From contig BCKC01000012.1 of NCBI GenBank assembly GCA_001600455.1, positions 682,001 through 746,000 of the forward strand: a DNA stretch of 64,000 nt, in the 5' to 3' direction. The stretch comes from Endocalyx cinctus (taxonomy: Eukaryota > Ascomycota > Sordariomycetes > Amphisphaeriales > Apiosporaceae). Of this stretch, positions 13,222 through 24,339 are shown piece by piece. Under the pieces are notes generated by a model. The model had not been told where the DNA came from, ran no database searches, and worked only from the letters and a program-made list of their open reading frames with translations. Made by a program: the position numbers and the translations under genes. Each line of letters opens with the position of its first letter. Position 1 is the first letter of the stretch.

Positions 13222-16200
13222 ATGGCACCTATAGATGACGGCTTTGAGGCTCTCCTCGAACCTTTTTACAATGGAAAGAAACTTACCGATCCCATTTCTA
13301 CGGTGGAAGATAAAAATCAGCTTCTCCCGGCTTTCTTGAAGGTGAAAGGTCTGTGCTTGCCCCCAACCACGACACATATTGAAATATATTAAATACTGAT
13401 ACATCTGTGTAGGTCTTGTGAAACAGTATGTAATATATCCAACCAAAATTACACCGTGGGGATTGCGTCGAGACAGGAAACTAACGTGTAGATCTAGGCA
13501 CATTGACTCATACAATTTCTTTGTCGACCATGAAATCAAAGAAATCGTCAAAGCCAACAGAACGGTCCGAAGTGATGTTGATAGTAGCTTCTGGATCGAG
13601 TTTACCGATATTCGGGTGGCTGCTCCGGATCGCGCCGACTTTAATGAGATGCGCATCGAGAATAATATCACCCCGATGGAATGTCGTCTCCGTGATATGA
13701 CCTATTCTGCCAAGATTCTTGTTGACGTCGCTTATACTAGAGAACGCCAAAGAATCATTCGGCGAAATGTAGAGCTAGCTCGTATGCCTGTTATGCTGAA
13801 GAGCAACAAGTGTCGCCTTTACGGAGCAAATAACGCGAAGATGGAACTCATGAACGAGTGTCCCCTCGATCCTGGAGGCTATTTCATCATCCACGGTACG
13901 GAAAAGGTCATTTTGGTTCAGGAGCAACTAAGCAAGAATCGTGTCATTGTTGAATCCGAGGATAAGAATAATGTCCTCAGGGCAACCGTAACAAGTTCCA
14001 CGCACGAAAGAAAGTCCAAAACTTACGTCGCGCTCAAGAAAGACCGGATCAGCCTGCAGCACAACGTCTTAATCGAACAGATTCCAATCGTCATTGCACT
14101 GAAGGCTCTTGGCGGTCTTTCGGATTTCGAAATTATGCAGCTGGTTTGTGGTGACGATGGAAGATTTCAAGATGACTTTGAGATCAACTTTGCCGAGGCA
14201 AAGAATGCCGGTGTTTTCACGCAGCAGCAGGCTTTGGATTACATAGGTCAAAGGGTCAAACTCGGCGGCAGAGCACGGCCGATGGGAGGACCACTTCAAG
14301 CGCGTCGAAGTACGATAGAGGAAGGATTGGATGCTTTGGCCAACATCATCATAGCCCACATTCCCATAGAAGGTCTGGATTTCTACCCGAAAGCTGTTTA
14401 CGTGGCTTTGATGGCCCGAAGAGTTTTGATGGCACAATACAATCCTAAGCTCATTGACGATCGCGATTTTGTCGGTAACAAAAGATTAGAGTTGGCAGGT
14501 CAACTTCTTTCGCTATTATTCGAAGACTTGTTCAAGAAGTTCCTAGTTGACCTAAAACTCAACATGGAAAATCACCTTAAAAAACAACACCGAGCTATTC
14601 CTGTGGATCCTTTACTACAGGTTGGAGCTAATGGAAAGCATATCACCGAGGGCATGAATCGTGCGATACAAACTGGAAATTGGAGTGTGAAGCGGTTTAA
14701 GATGGAGAGAGCCGGTGTCACCCACGTTTTGAGTCGACTGAGTTATATCAGTGCACTCGGAATGATGACGCGAATAAGCAGTCAGTTCGAGAAGACGCGC
14801 AAAGTGAGTGGTCCTCGTGCGCTTCAGCCGTCGCAATGGGGCATGCTTTGCCCTTCAGACACGCCGGAAGGAGAGGCTTGCGGTCTTGTCAAGAACTTAG
14901 CCTTGATGACGCATATTACAACAAACGTCGATGAGGACCCAATAAAAAGATGGGCTTTTACAGTGGATTCTGAAGTATTGCCAATCCGGAACTTCTCTGG
15001 CTCGGAAATGCATGCTAAGGGTAGTTATATCATTCATATTAACGGCACGCCTTTCGCCCTCACTCGATTCCCAAAGCGCTTTGCGGCTAGGCTTCGCACT
15101 ATTAGAAGGCGAGGTTGGATATCTCCCTTCGTTAGCATTAATGTCAACGAAAATTTATCAGCTGTACATATCGCATGCGACGAAGGACGGATTTGTCGCC
15201 CTTACATCATCGTTAAGAACGGCCAAGCCAAAATCAAAGCAAGCCATCTGCGCTTGCTCCAAGCTGGTAAGGCTACCTTCGATGACTTTTTGAAGCAAGG
15301 AGTTGTCGAATATCTTGATGTCAACGAAGAAAACGATACTTTGGTTGCTCTGTATGAAAAAGATATTACCAAGGCAACTACTCATGTCGAGATCGAACCG
15401 TTCACGATTCTTGGCGCTGTTGCGGGGTTGATTCCATTTCCACATCACAATCAATCTCCTAGAAATACATATCAATGCGCTATGGGTAAGCAAGCCATAG
15501 GCGCAATTGCATACAACCAGTTCAACCGTATCGATACTCTACTTTATACCCTTGTGTACCCTCAGCGCCCGATGGTCATCACCAAGACTATCGAGTTGAT
15601 CCATTACGACAAACTACCAGCAGGACAGAATGCCACCGTCGTTGTCATGTCTTATTCCGGATATGATATTGAAGACGCGTTGGTGTTAAACAAGGCATCT
15701 GTCGACCGCGGCTTTGGAAGATGCCAAGTGTTCAGAAAATATGCTACGGAGCTCCAAAAGTACCCTAACGGTAGTCGTGAACGTATTGGAGACAAGGACC
15801 ACAATTCAGACAAGAATAAGGCTCTTGCTAATGATGGATTGGCCGATGTCGGTCTTCAAGTGGTTAATGGTGATGTAATGATCAAGAAAGAAACACCAAG
15901 TGATATCAGCCCGAGCGTTGCGGGCGTAGAACGTCGTAGCAACGAGTTCAACGAAACCCCCCTAAGCTACCGACTAGCTGATCCGGCATATATTGACAAG
16001 GTCATGATTACTCAGACGGATAAGGAGACACAACTGATCAAGGTCCAGACAAGGCAGACAAGACGTCCTGAATTGGGTGATAAATTTTCGTCCCGTCACG
16101 GCCAGAAGGGTGTTGTAGGAATTATCGTGGATCAAGAAGATATGCCGTTTTCGGATCAAGGAATTTGTCCCGATATCATCATGAATCCTCACGGTTTCCC

Positions 16201-16813
16201 ATCACGTATGACAGTTGGAAAATTACTCGAATGTCTGACAGGGAAGGCTTCGGTTATAAAAGGACGTAAAGACTATGGTTTTGGAGACGCGTTCCGGTCA
16301 CACCCGCTCGAGTCTATGGCTAGCGAACTCGTATCTGCAGGTTTCTCATGGGAAGGTAAAGACTATTTTACATCTGGTATCACCGGCGAACCACTACAAG
16401 CATACATATTTAACGGCCCGATCTTCTACCAACGGCTCAAGCACATGGTTCAAGACAAGATGCATTCCCGCTCTCGAGGACCACGTGCTTTGCTCACCCG
16501 TCAGCCGACCGAAGGAAGATCTCGCGATGGTGGTCTGCGTTTGGGTGAAATGGAACGTGATTGTTTGATCGCGTACGGTGCCTCGCAGCTTCTGCTCGAG
16601 AGATTGATGATCAGTTCCGATGGCGTAGACATGGATATCTGCCAGCGATGCGGTCTCTTCGGGTACAAGGGTTACTGTGGTACCTGCAAGACTAGTCGCG
16701 AGGTCTCCAAAATGACGATGCCGTACGCTGCTAAATTACTGGTGCAAGAGCTCATCAGTATGAATGTCGGCGTGAGGTTGCAGCTGGAAGACGAATTCCC
16801 GCATCCGAGGTAG
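13222..16813 (+). CDS. RPC2: DNA-directed RNA polymerase III second-largest subunit (RPC2/Ret1)
   Basis: Exons 13222-13348, 13413-13425 and 13498-16813 give 1151 aa, matching the usual length (yeast Ret1 is 1149 aa). The junction KVKG-LVKQ-HIDSYN is restored only by including a 13-nt middle exon. Recognisable landmarks are the protrusion/lobe segment MECRLRDMTYSA, NECPLDPGGYF, QEQLSKNRVIVE, the hybrid-binding SYSGYDIEDALVLNK near residue 765, GDKFSSRHGQKG at 907-918, and the C-terminal clamp zinc site C1095, C1098, C1107, C1110. The protein forms half of the Pol III active-site cleft, which transcribes tRNA, 5S rRNA and U6 genes in the nucleus. The RPC2-type sequence, not RPB2 or RPA2, is judged from the N-terminal block and the position of the zinc site. 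The gene is convergent with the Rad57-like gene. Confidence 0.95.
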
Positions 16814-17360
16814 CGAGGGTCTATTGTTTAAAACACGCAGATTCTTTAAGTGCATACGTTTAGGGTACGGAAACCTAGGTATTATAAAGAGAAATGCATT
16901 GGGATGGCGCATAACCTACTGAATTAAAAAAAAGAATGCATGCATACCAGCAGGCTGTTATTTGCTGTTTCGGAGTATGATTGTATATGGCATAGTTTGG
17001 CTTGTTTTTTAACTTCAAAATATATTAGCTAATGAAAAACCATCAGACTTAACTTGTTTTCTGTTTGTGCATTTGTTCACGAGATACATTTTCAAACAAA
17101 CATAATGATATATCTTGAAAGTATCACGGTTTATGTGCGAGAGTGCACCATACAGGGAGTATCTATCGTGAACATCCAATGCTTAATCCATTTAGATTTT
17201 TTCACATTTACTATCGTTACCTCCTAGTATTCAAACTTCAGACACTTCTATTTCCAGCCTCTATATTGAAATACCAAGTGCCGTTCTCGCTCATTCTTCA
17301 TAAAATATTAATTGCTGCTCATATGGTTACTCTATCAATCCATTGTCCCGTGAACGAAGT
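16814..17360. other. Convergent intergenic region RPC2/RAD57
   Basis: About 550 bp, AT-rich, expected to hold both 3' UTRs. No gene or notable motif recognised. Confidence 0.6.
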
Positions 17361-19007
17361 TCACACTTTTTCTTCTTCCCCTTCGTCCCCACCCCAATCC
17401 AACTTCCCCTCCTTTCCCTTCCCATCGGCCCTGTCAACAGCTCTAACGCCACCCATAGTGACCTCGAACTCGACAGCGCCCTCCAGTCCCGGACCGGACT
17501 CAGCCACGTCGGGAGAGAAGACGACCTTCATCCACCTGCGCCAGGATTTCTCTCCTCCTATTCCTTTCACCTCTGGTATTATCTCGCCGTCTTCGTCTAC
17601 CTCGGCTTGGGTGTGACGATGTCGTCCATATATCACGGGTCGACGAAACAAGGCGATTCGAGACGATATCTGCGTCGTCCACACTAAACCTAAACTGGGT
17701 GTTTTGAGGTTGTTATTACCCTGGTGCAAGGATGCGTAATCGTCGCCCCAGCCCGTAAACCACCGCTGCTGATGATCCAGAAGCAACGCGGCCGGAGCGG
17801 GCGGGTCGGAAGGGGCGGAGAGGGTAGGTTCCGGGATCGAGGAGCTGAGAGGTTGCGACGACAGTAACGACGTCGACGGCGGCGGTATCCCGCTACGAGA
17901 CGCGAGCGGGCTTTGCTGGGATAAAGGGAAGTTGAGATTCCTGCCGTATTGATGATGATGCAGCTGGTAAGCCGAGGTAGACCCGCCGGCGGCTGCAGCT
18001 GGCGTCGTCGTCGAGGTGACGGCGGGATGAACGTGAACGGACCCCGAAGAAAACCGATCGGCCACTTGGTTGGCGACGACGACGGCGAGGTCGTACCGTC
18101 GGGCCAGATCCCTAAGCTGCTGACCCAAGCGGACGAGCTCGCCCCCGCGGGCGGCCAAGTTCGAGCCGGGACCCCCGCCGTTTTTAGCGGCGGAAGGAGT
18201 GTTAGCGTTAGCGTTGGCGACGGCGGTGGTGGAGGACCGTTCGAACTCGGCCCGATAATTGGCCGCGACGGAATCGAGGACCAGCAGGCCGACGTGGCGA
18301 CGCTCGACCTCGACGGGGACCTGGAAGCTGAGGATGTGATCCTGGGACTCGAGGTCCGGGACGACGGTGCCGACGACGTTATCGAGGGACGGTAGATTTT
18401 TTTTCTCGGAGCTGTCCAGGCGCGAGAGGTAAGGGTGGTGCGTCAGCAGCTGCTGCAGCCGGCGCGTCGAGAGGGCCGCTTCGGTCGAGACGTAGAGGAC
18501 GGGACGGCCGAGCCCGCGCGGCGGCGGGAGCTGCGCCGCGAGGAGGAGCGTCAGGAGGAACTGGGTCTTTCCGGCGCCGCTCTCGCCGACGATCTCGGTG
18601 ACGCGGCCGACGGGCAGGCCGCCGCCGAGGGCGCGGTCGAGGGTGGGGTCTAGGGTGCTGATGAAGCGCGAGGGAGGGGGGACGACGGTATTTCTTAATC
18701 CCGACGACGATCGCGTCTCTTCTCCTTCTTTCTCCGAGTTTTCTGTGCTTGCCGTATTTTCGTTACGAGGCGAAAAAGAGGTAGAAGAAGATGAAGAAGA
18801 TACCCCCAAATCGGTGTGGAGAGCGGTCAGTACGGCCCCGCATAACCTCTTGATATCGAGGAGGGGTAAGCCGGTCCGTTTCCCGATCTCGGGTAGGCCT
18901 AAGGTTAATAGATCCGTGGTCGTCACGCCATTTTTTTCTATGGCCGGGAGGAGGCGCTGGTACGGGCCGAGCGGGAAGTCCGGCAGGATCCGGGACAGAT
19001 CTGTCAT
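17361..19007 (-). CDS. RAD57: RecA/Rad51-family recombination mediator, Rad57/XRCC3-like
   Basis: Single exon, 548 aa. An N-terminal HhH-like segment (residues 1-65) is followed by a Ser-rich linker and the RecA core. Walker A is GESGAGKT at 141-148, and Walker B is LLVLD at 241-245, followed by SVAANYRAEF, a hallmark of the Rad57/XRCC3 branch. The 'STEAALSTRRLQQLL' stretch after the first strand also fits Rad57. Yeast Rad57 works with Rad55 to stabilise Rad51 filaments during homologous recombination in the nucleus. The second half carries a long Ala/Ser/Pro-rich insertion (about 330-430), common in filamentous fungal orthologues. The gene is markedly more GC-rich than its RPC2 neighbour, which produces long but meaningless opposite-strand frames. 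XRCC3 naming is an alternative for the same family. Confidence 0.88.
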   Translation of the reverse strand: MTDLSRILPDFPLGPYQRLLPAIEKNGVTTTDLLTLGLPEIGKRTGLPLLDIKRLCGAVLTALHTDLGVSSSSSSTSFSPRNENTASTENSEKEGEETRSSSGLRNTVVPPPSRFISTLDPTLDRALGGGLPVGRVTEIVGESGAGKTQFLLTLLLAAQLPPPRGLGRPVLYVSTEAALSTRRLQQLLTHHPYLSRLDSSEKKNLPSLDNVVGTVVPDLESQDHILSFQVPVEVERRHVGLLVLDSVAANYRAEFERSSTTAVANANANTPSAAKNGGGPGSNLAARGGELVRLGQQLRDLARRYDLAVVVANQVADRFSSGSVHVHPAVTSTTTPAAAAGGSTSAYQLHHHQYGRNLNFPLSQQSPLASRSGIPPPSTSLLSSQPLSSSIPEPTLSAPSDPPAPAALLLDHQQRWFTGWGDDYASLHQGNNNLKTPSLGLVWTTQISSRIALFRRPVIYGRHRHTQAEVDEDGEIIPEVKGIGGEKSWRRWMKVVFSPDVAESGPGLEGAVEFEVTMGGVRAVDRADGKGKEGKLDWGGDEGEEEKV

Positions 19008-21329
19008 AGGGGAGAAGAAGGTGGATAGTACGATCGCCTCATTTGTAAGTAATTTTTTCTTCTTGTTCTTGGGTTTATATGTATCTGAATCTATTTATTT
19101 ATTTATTTTCCGTGTTCATTTTTCGTATCCTGTTTTGTATATTCTCGGTGTTCGTCCTGAAAATGGGATCGAATATTTGAAGATTGTTTATGGTCCCGGT
19201 AGGTTCGTCTGATGTGGATGTAAATAAAGAGAATTAGTTGACATTGAAGAGGAATAAACATAATAATATGCGGATAAAGAGTTTATCTTCTTAATGGAAT
19301 AGCTTCCCCCTACTGCCCCTAGAAAAGCCTGTTGATTGGCTTAAATACTTCATTAACAAGCTACAAGATAGGGCCTTAGAGACCCCTGAAATAGAGCTAA
19401 TTGTCCAGTTGTCTAGGTTAGCAGGTTAGTAATTAGCGGGACAGTCCAAGCTGCCGGGGGCTGCCTAACTCCCTACAAGTACATGAGACTGAATACTTAT
19501 GTACCTACTTACTCAGTACCGATTGAATTACAAACAACCAAAAGCTTCGTTATCAAATGAATTGCTAAAGCTAGAAACTCCTGCCCAATCACTCCCATAG
19601 CCATAGCTAAAGGGGCTTGGCGTTGGGTTAGATTAGTGCCATCTTATTGCTCCCTAGGTAAGAGCAGGCTACTGAATAACTGTATAATTACTCAAATATT
19701 CTCGTGTAGAGCCCTTCTTCGATTTCAGTTTTAATAAATCAGCCTCACTGATAGTTGTTACTCCCGCGCCTATTTCAGGAGAAGCCTAACCGAGGTCCGG
19801 TACCTTTTGATTCTACTCGTTAGCAACCGACTCGATGTTGATGATGGCATTCCTGCATTCCCTTACACCGAGAGATCCGAGAGAGCGCCGGAAGGGTCCT
19901 ATCTTTTGTGTATAATTCTCTGTTATACCGCATCAATCTGGGCACTTGGTATCATGCGACCCTCGCTGCTTTTGCTCAGGCGCGGCTCGGGTTAGCTCAG
20001 TCTTGATTAGAACAGCTCAGGTTTCTCTGCTAGCTTTTCGGAATGAATTTTCCATGTGATCTTCGGTATAACGGCAAGCAGAGACTTTTTAGGTCGTCCG
20101 CTCCCAAGGTGAGGCTCGAGTTCCCAGATGTAAGAGAAGAATGTACACGAGCTCTTGTCGATAAGCTTGAGATCTGCTAAGAGGTTTTGATCTTCTTAGG
20201 CGGAGCTTGCAGACAATTGGAACCTCGTCAGGCATCAAGGAAGTTTGGTGTTAGAAAGTGACCACCGTTTAGAATCAGTTTGTATATATAAGTTGTATAC
20301 CCAGTCGGGATGCGGTCTTTGCATGTAAGACAACGCACAATTTAGCAGAACGAATGGAGAAAGGGTAAGGCAGACCACAAAGCCTTGGTCTATGATTGAT
20401 AAAAAGCTTCCAGGAGCCGACACTTGATTAAGCGATCAACTTCACTGTCACGTAAGTTCTGCTACAGTTATTTGCCGCTGTCGGACTGTTCAATTCGTTT
20501 TGGTAATTGTGCGACACTGGCAGCCGGTTCTTGAGGTGCGGGTTGTTGACTGAACCAGGGGCGGAACCCCGCGCTACACAGCCAAACAGCCACCTGTAAG
20601 ATGTCAGATCATATAATATATTGGAAAATTTCGGGGTGGTGGGACAAGATGAGGCGATACTGGTGGTGCACTCTGTTGATAGGTAGGCATGTTGTTTTAG
20701 GACATGTCAAGTCTTGGGAAGTTTATAATGCATAGAATTGTTACATGGCTCAATGGAAGCAGGCTACAAGCTTACCACCCTCATTTCTTTATACGCCTCG
20801 GGCTACCAGGTTATTCTATCCGCCTAGATTGGCCACGGCGCCGGGGAATTGTACTCAGACTGGTAGTAAAAATGATAATATTTGACACGAAAATTTACCC
20901 TAAATATATGCTCCCCTCTCTATTCTTTCCCCATTGACTTGCTCTACAAAATATCACCATCGTTCGAGAAGAGATTCTCTTTCATTCGATTCCGCAATGA
21001 TTCTATAGATATTCGAGAATTTGTCCGATGTTGGGTTGATTTACCTCTCAAGCTATTTCCTCCCTAATCAAGAACACATATATATGTTCGCCACATTTGT
21101 ACTGAGTAGATAGGAATATGTAGGCTGGTAGGGTAGTATTGGATAAGATTCTGCCTTGCAAGCTTTAGGCGGGGTTTTGGGGAGTATAATCAGAAACCAA
21201 AACACAATTTATACCGCTCTTACTGGTATTGAATATATTTGCATCTAATCGAAGCAAGTGTACCCCGTGGGACGTGAATATGAACATCTCATTAATACAA
21301 TGTAAAAATCTCAGTATCACGGTTTAAGT
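19008..21329. other. Intergenic region, 2.3 kb
   Basis: The Rad57 promoter side is T-rich. No open frame has family features and the longest are below 80 codons. A GGTTAGCTCAG word near 19990 recalls a tRNA A box, but no matching B box or cloverleaf follows. Nothing else supported. Confidence 0.5.
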
Positions 21330-22820
21330 ATGGCTGACCCACTATCCATCATTGGAGCAGTCAGCGCGGTGGCGAGCATCATTGAAGTAACGGGAAAGGT
21401 CATCGCGACGCTTCATAACATTACTGAAACATGGAAAACCGCTGATTTGGCACTCTTTGCGATAATATCGCAGCTGATCCCCTTCAAAAGTGCGTTAGTG
21501 GAAGTCCAAGGCTGGTTGGATTCTACGGCGGGCCACGAGTCTCACCATCAACTAATTATGGATTCGGACGTCACTCTCAAATGCTGTCGACTTCTTGTAG
21601 AGAAAGTCGAGGTCCACACCGATGGTCTGTGGGGAGTAGGGGGGAACCTGCCGGAGCTCGAGATGAAGGCGAGACTGCGTTTTTTGCAAGAAAGCAAGAC
21701 ATTGGATGAATTACAGAAGATGATTCACCGTCAAGTTGGAGCTCTAAACCTGCTACTAACAGCTTTTCACTTGTAAGTCGCGATATGATTGATTATCTGT
21801 CGAATGAAGTTCACGAGCATACTAAGCCGAGATAACAGTAAAACCACTCGGGAGCAGCAATTATTCCTCAAAAAATCAAGCAGCCAAAGAACCTTTAAGC
21901 GAGTACGAGAAGATTCGGCATCACTATTCGTTCATTACGACAAGACCTCTCTCTTTAGCAGAGCTACGACGGACAATCTGTCTAAGATCTCTCGGGTATT
22001 CGGGTTTGACTCGGCTGTTCTCCGATCGGGACCTTATGAACGTGCATTACGTACGTCGATGAAAGACATACTGCGTCGAGTCCCGGAGGCTTTGAAGACC
22101 AAGTCAAAACATTCGACAGAAGATGAGGAATTGATGGTCGAACGGCCAAGCAATTGGGGCATAGAAGTGGAGCCTTTCAAGACCAGGCCAAAACATTCGA
22201 CAGAAGAGGAGGAATTGATGAACGCATGGTCAAGGAATTGGAGCACAGAAGCCGTGTCAGGCTATGTCGCACCTCGAACAACGTCTTTTGTGTCAGATCC
22301 AATCCCCTATCACGAAGGTACGATAAAGATCCTGCTTGATTTACACTCGACTAATTAGAGCACAGGACCTCCTGAACCTAATTTAATTTCCCAATTTGAC
22401 AAAGTAGTTGAAAGTCCAATTGAGTGGAATAATCTTGACGTTCTGTGGACAATTATCCGTGATCCATCGATCCCACAGTGGGTTGAACCAGATGACACGG
22501 CCGCTAAAGGTAAAAAGTATTTACAGCCTTTTCCGGAAGAAGTCTTTCGGAAAATGTATCCATATGCACGGTGTATCACGTCTGAAAGGATAGAATTAGA
22601 TGCAGTTGAGACAGAAGTCAACGCCAAATCACAGGATTCGGAATCAGGTCCAAGCTTAGTGGTGCGGGATTCTTATTGTTTGAGGGAAGATGCAAGCTTA
22701 GTGGTACGGTACATACAATATCTACAAGTGGGAAGGCTATTGCTAAGTTCAGAGATAGTTGATCAGAGTGACATCAATAATGAGGAAGTGATGTCTGCAA
22801 GCCTTAAAATGTTATGCTGA
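21330..22820 (+). CDS. Fungal STAND-type N-terminal domain protein, lacking an effector domain
   Basis: Exons 21330-21772, 21839-22317 and 22366-22820 give 458 aa (introns of 66 and 48 bp). The start MADPLSIIGAVSAVASIIEV and the following helical region (1-150) match the fungal N-terminal domain found on many NACHT/ankyrin or G-alpha-like proteins. The segment after it (EQQLFLKKSSSQRTFKRVREDSASLFV, then DNLSKISRVFGFD and YERALRTSMK) is the block that usually precedes a GTPase or NTPase module. No P-loop follows: the remaining 250 residues have no nucleotide-binding motif. A duplicated 28-aa unit lies near residues 230-286. In this family the N-terminal domain is thought to act in signalling or allorecognition; function here is unknown. 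It may be a truncated relative or a stand-alone adaptor. Confidence 0.72.
22095..22262 (+). repeat. In-frame tandem duplication of an 84-bp unit
   Basis: Units 22095-22178 and 22179-22262 are imperfect head-to-tail copies. The first 42 nt of each are nearly identical and the second halves have diverged (the codons for SNWGIE and RNWSTE align). It adds 28 residues to the STAND-type protein without shifting the frame. Confidence 0.85.
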
Positions 22821-24339
22821 AGTCAAGAATTGGAGAGTTCGTAAATAAAGAAACAGAAGGCGGTCAATATATCCTTTCGGTCATGGAAACGCTCGTTTAG
22901 ATGATCGATTACGATGCTAGATATCGTCATCTTCCCAGACCATAATCCGTCAAGTTAACATGAACAAATGTTGTACTGTCATGGTTACATATTCCCCGCT
23001 TAGAATCAGTAATTACACTCGAAAAGCTGGTAGGTATACTGTACCATCGTAGTTGAATAAAAGCCAATGAATTTAGGAATCTAATAGACTTCGTTTTATT
23101 TTTGGAGAACTACCTAGAACTACTATCCATAACATAGTATAAATGTACTTAGGTTTGTATATGGTCGCATGGATGAGGTGTTTATTTAGGGGAATGATTT
23201 CTTAGTTGTCAATTATAATAGAGGGAGAGCAGAACTCTTTTTTAGCAGATTCATGTACTTCCTCTTCCTCTCTGCCAAAACATATAAAGGACTAGATTCC
23301 CCGCTCTTGTAAGTGATATCATTCGGAAGATCGGAAGATCTACCCATTGGCTGACCATGGTTCGGTCTTTGGCGGTTTCAACAACAAGTGTCTCTTTACA
23401 GATATTAATTTCAACGTCACGGCAACTTCAATTTTACATCTTATGTCGAATTTCACACCAACATCCCAAACCCTAGATTAAATAAATGGTCATACACCTG
23501 TCTAATGGGTGTTGAAGTATCATGGTATATACGATGATCGCAAGAGGGGCATCTGGGGATCTACATGGTGTTATAAGGTTCGGGATCTACGATGGGTGGG
23601 GTTTATGAAGATCGCACAAAGGTGACACATACTTCAACAAGTAGTCCACTATCTGGATGAAGATAATGCGCAATTATCGGGACACGGGAGTTCAAGATAG
23701 TTACCGAGGACGAGCGTATTTAAAATTCATTAGCTAGTTCAAATGAAGCTTCCAATATATTCCTGAGACCTCACCTTGACTTTGAATGAACCTTGAGAGG
23801 ATATCTTAGAATGTTCATCTTGGCGCAGTAAGTATCACTACCGTACTGCCGCTAAATTCTCTTCTAAAACGACGATACTTCGACTTCAGCGCCGGATAAT
23901 CTGAACATGGCCGGGAGTAGCATTTAATTACGGAATGTGCGCCTGGAACGGTGTATATAGGAACCGTGCCTACGGTATGTTGCTCCGAGCTGTCAAGTCA
24001 AGCGAATTCCTAGCCGGACTGAGCTTTTTTTATGAACCTAAAGAAATCTCATTTCGTATAAAGCCTTATATTAATTCATGAAATCCATTAGCTACATATT
24101 GTAATTCTTGTATAACCATCTAATTAAGTATGATAAAGGGGCGGGACAGATTTGCATCATTCGACGTCATCAACGTCATTCTTGCGCGTCAAATGACCCG
24201 ATTAAATGTGACCAATAAACGAAGAGAATAATTAACAATGGTAAAAGTGACTGGAAGATTAACACCTGCTGGGTTACGCACCTGAAAGTATACTTAACAA
24301 TCTAGAAACGGTTGATAACTACTGTAGTGCTAATGTACG
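22821..24339. other. Intergenic region, 1.5 kb
   Basis: AT-rich with many stops in all frames. No gene, repeat family or RNA recognised. The 3' portion is presumably the promoter of the zinc-cluster gene. Confidence 0.5.

Noticed and set aside
18598..19212. 204-codon plus-strand frame opposite the Rad57-like gene
   Set aside because: Antisense shadow of a GC-rich gene with clear Walker motifs on the minus strand.
19985..20025. tRNA A-box-like GGTTAGCTCAG sequence
   Set aside because: No B box, T-arm or cloverleaf could be formed with the following 80 bases.
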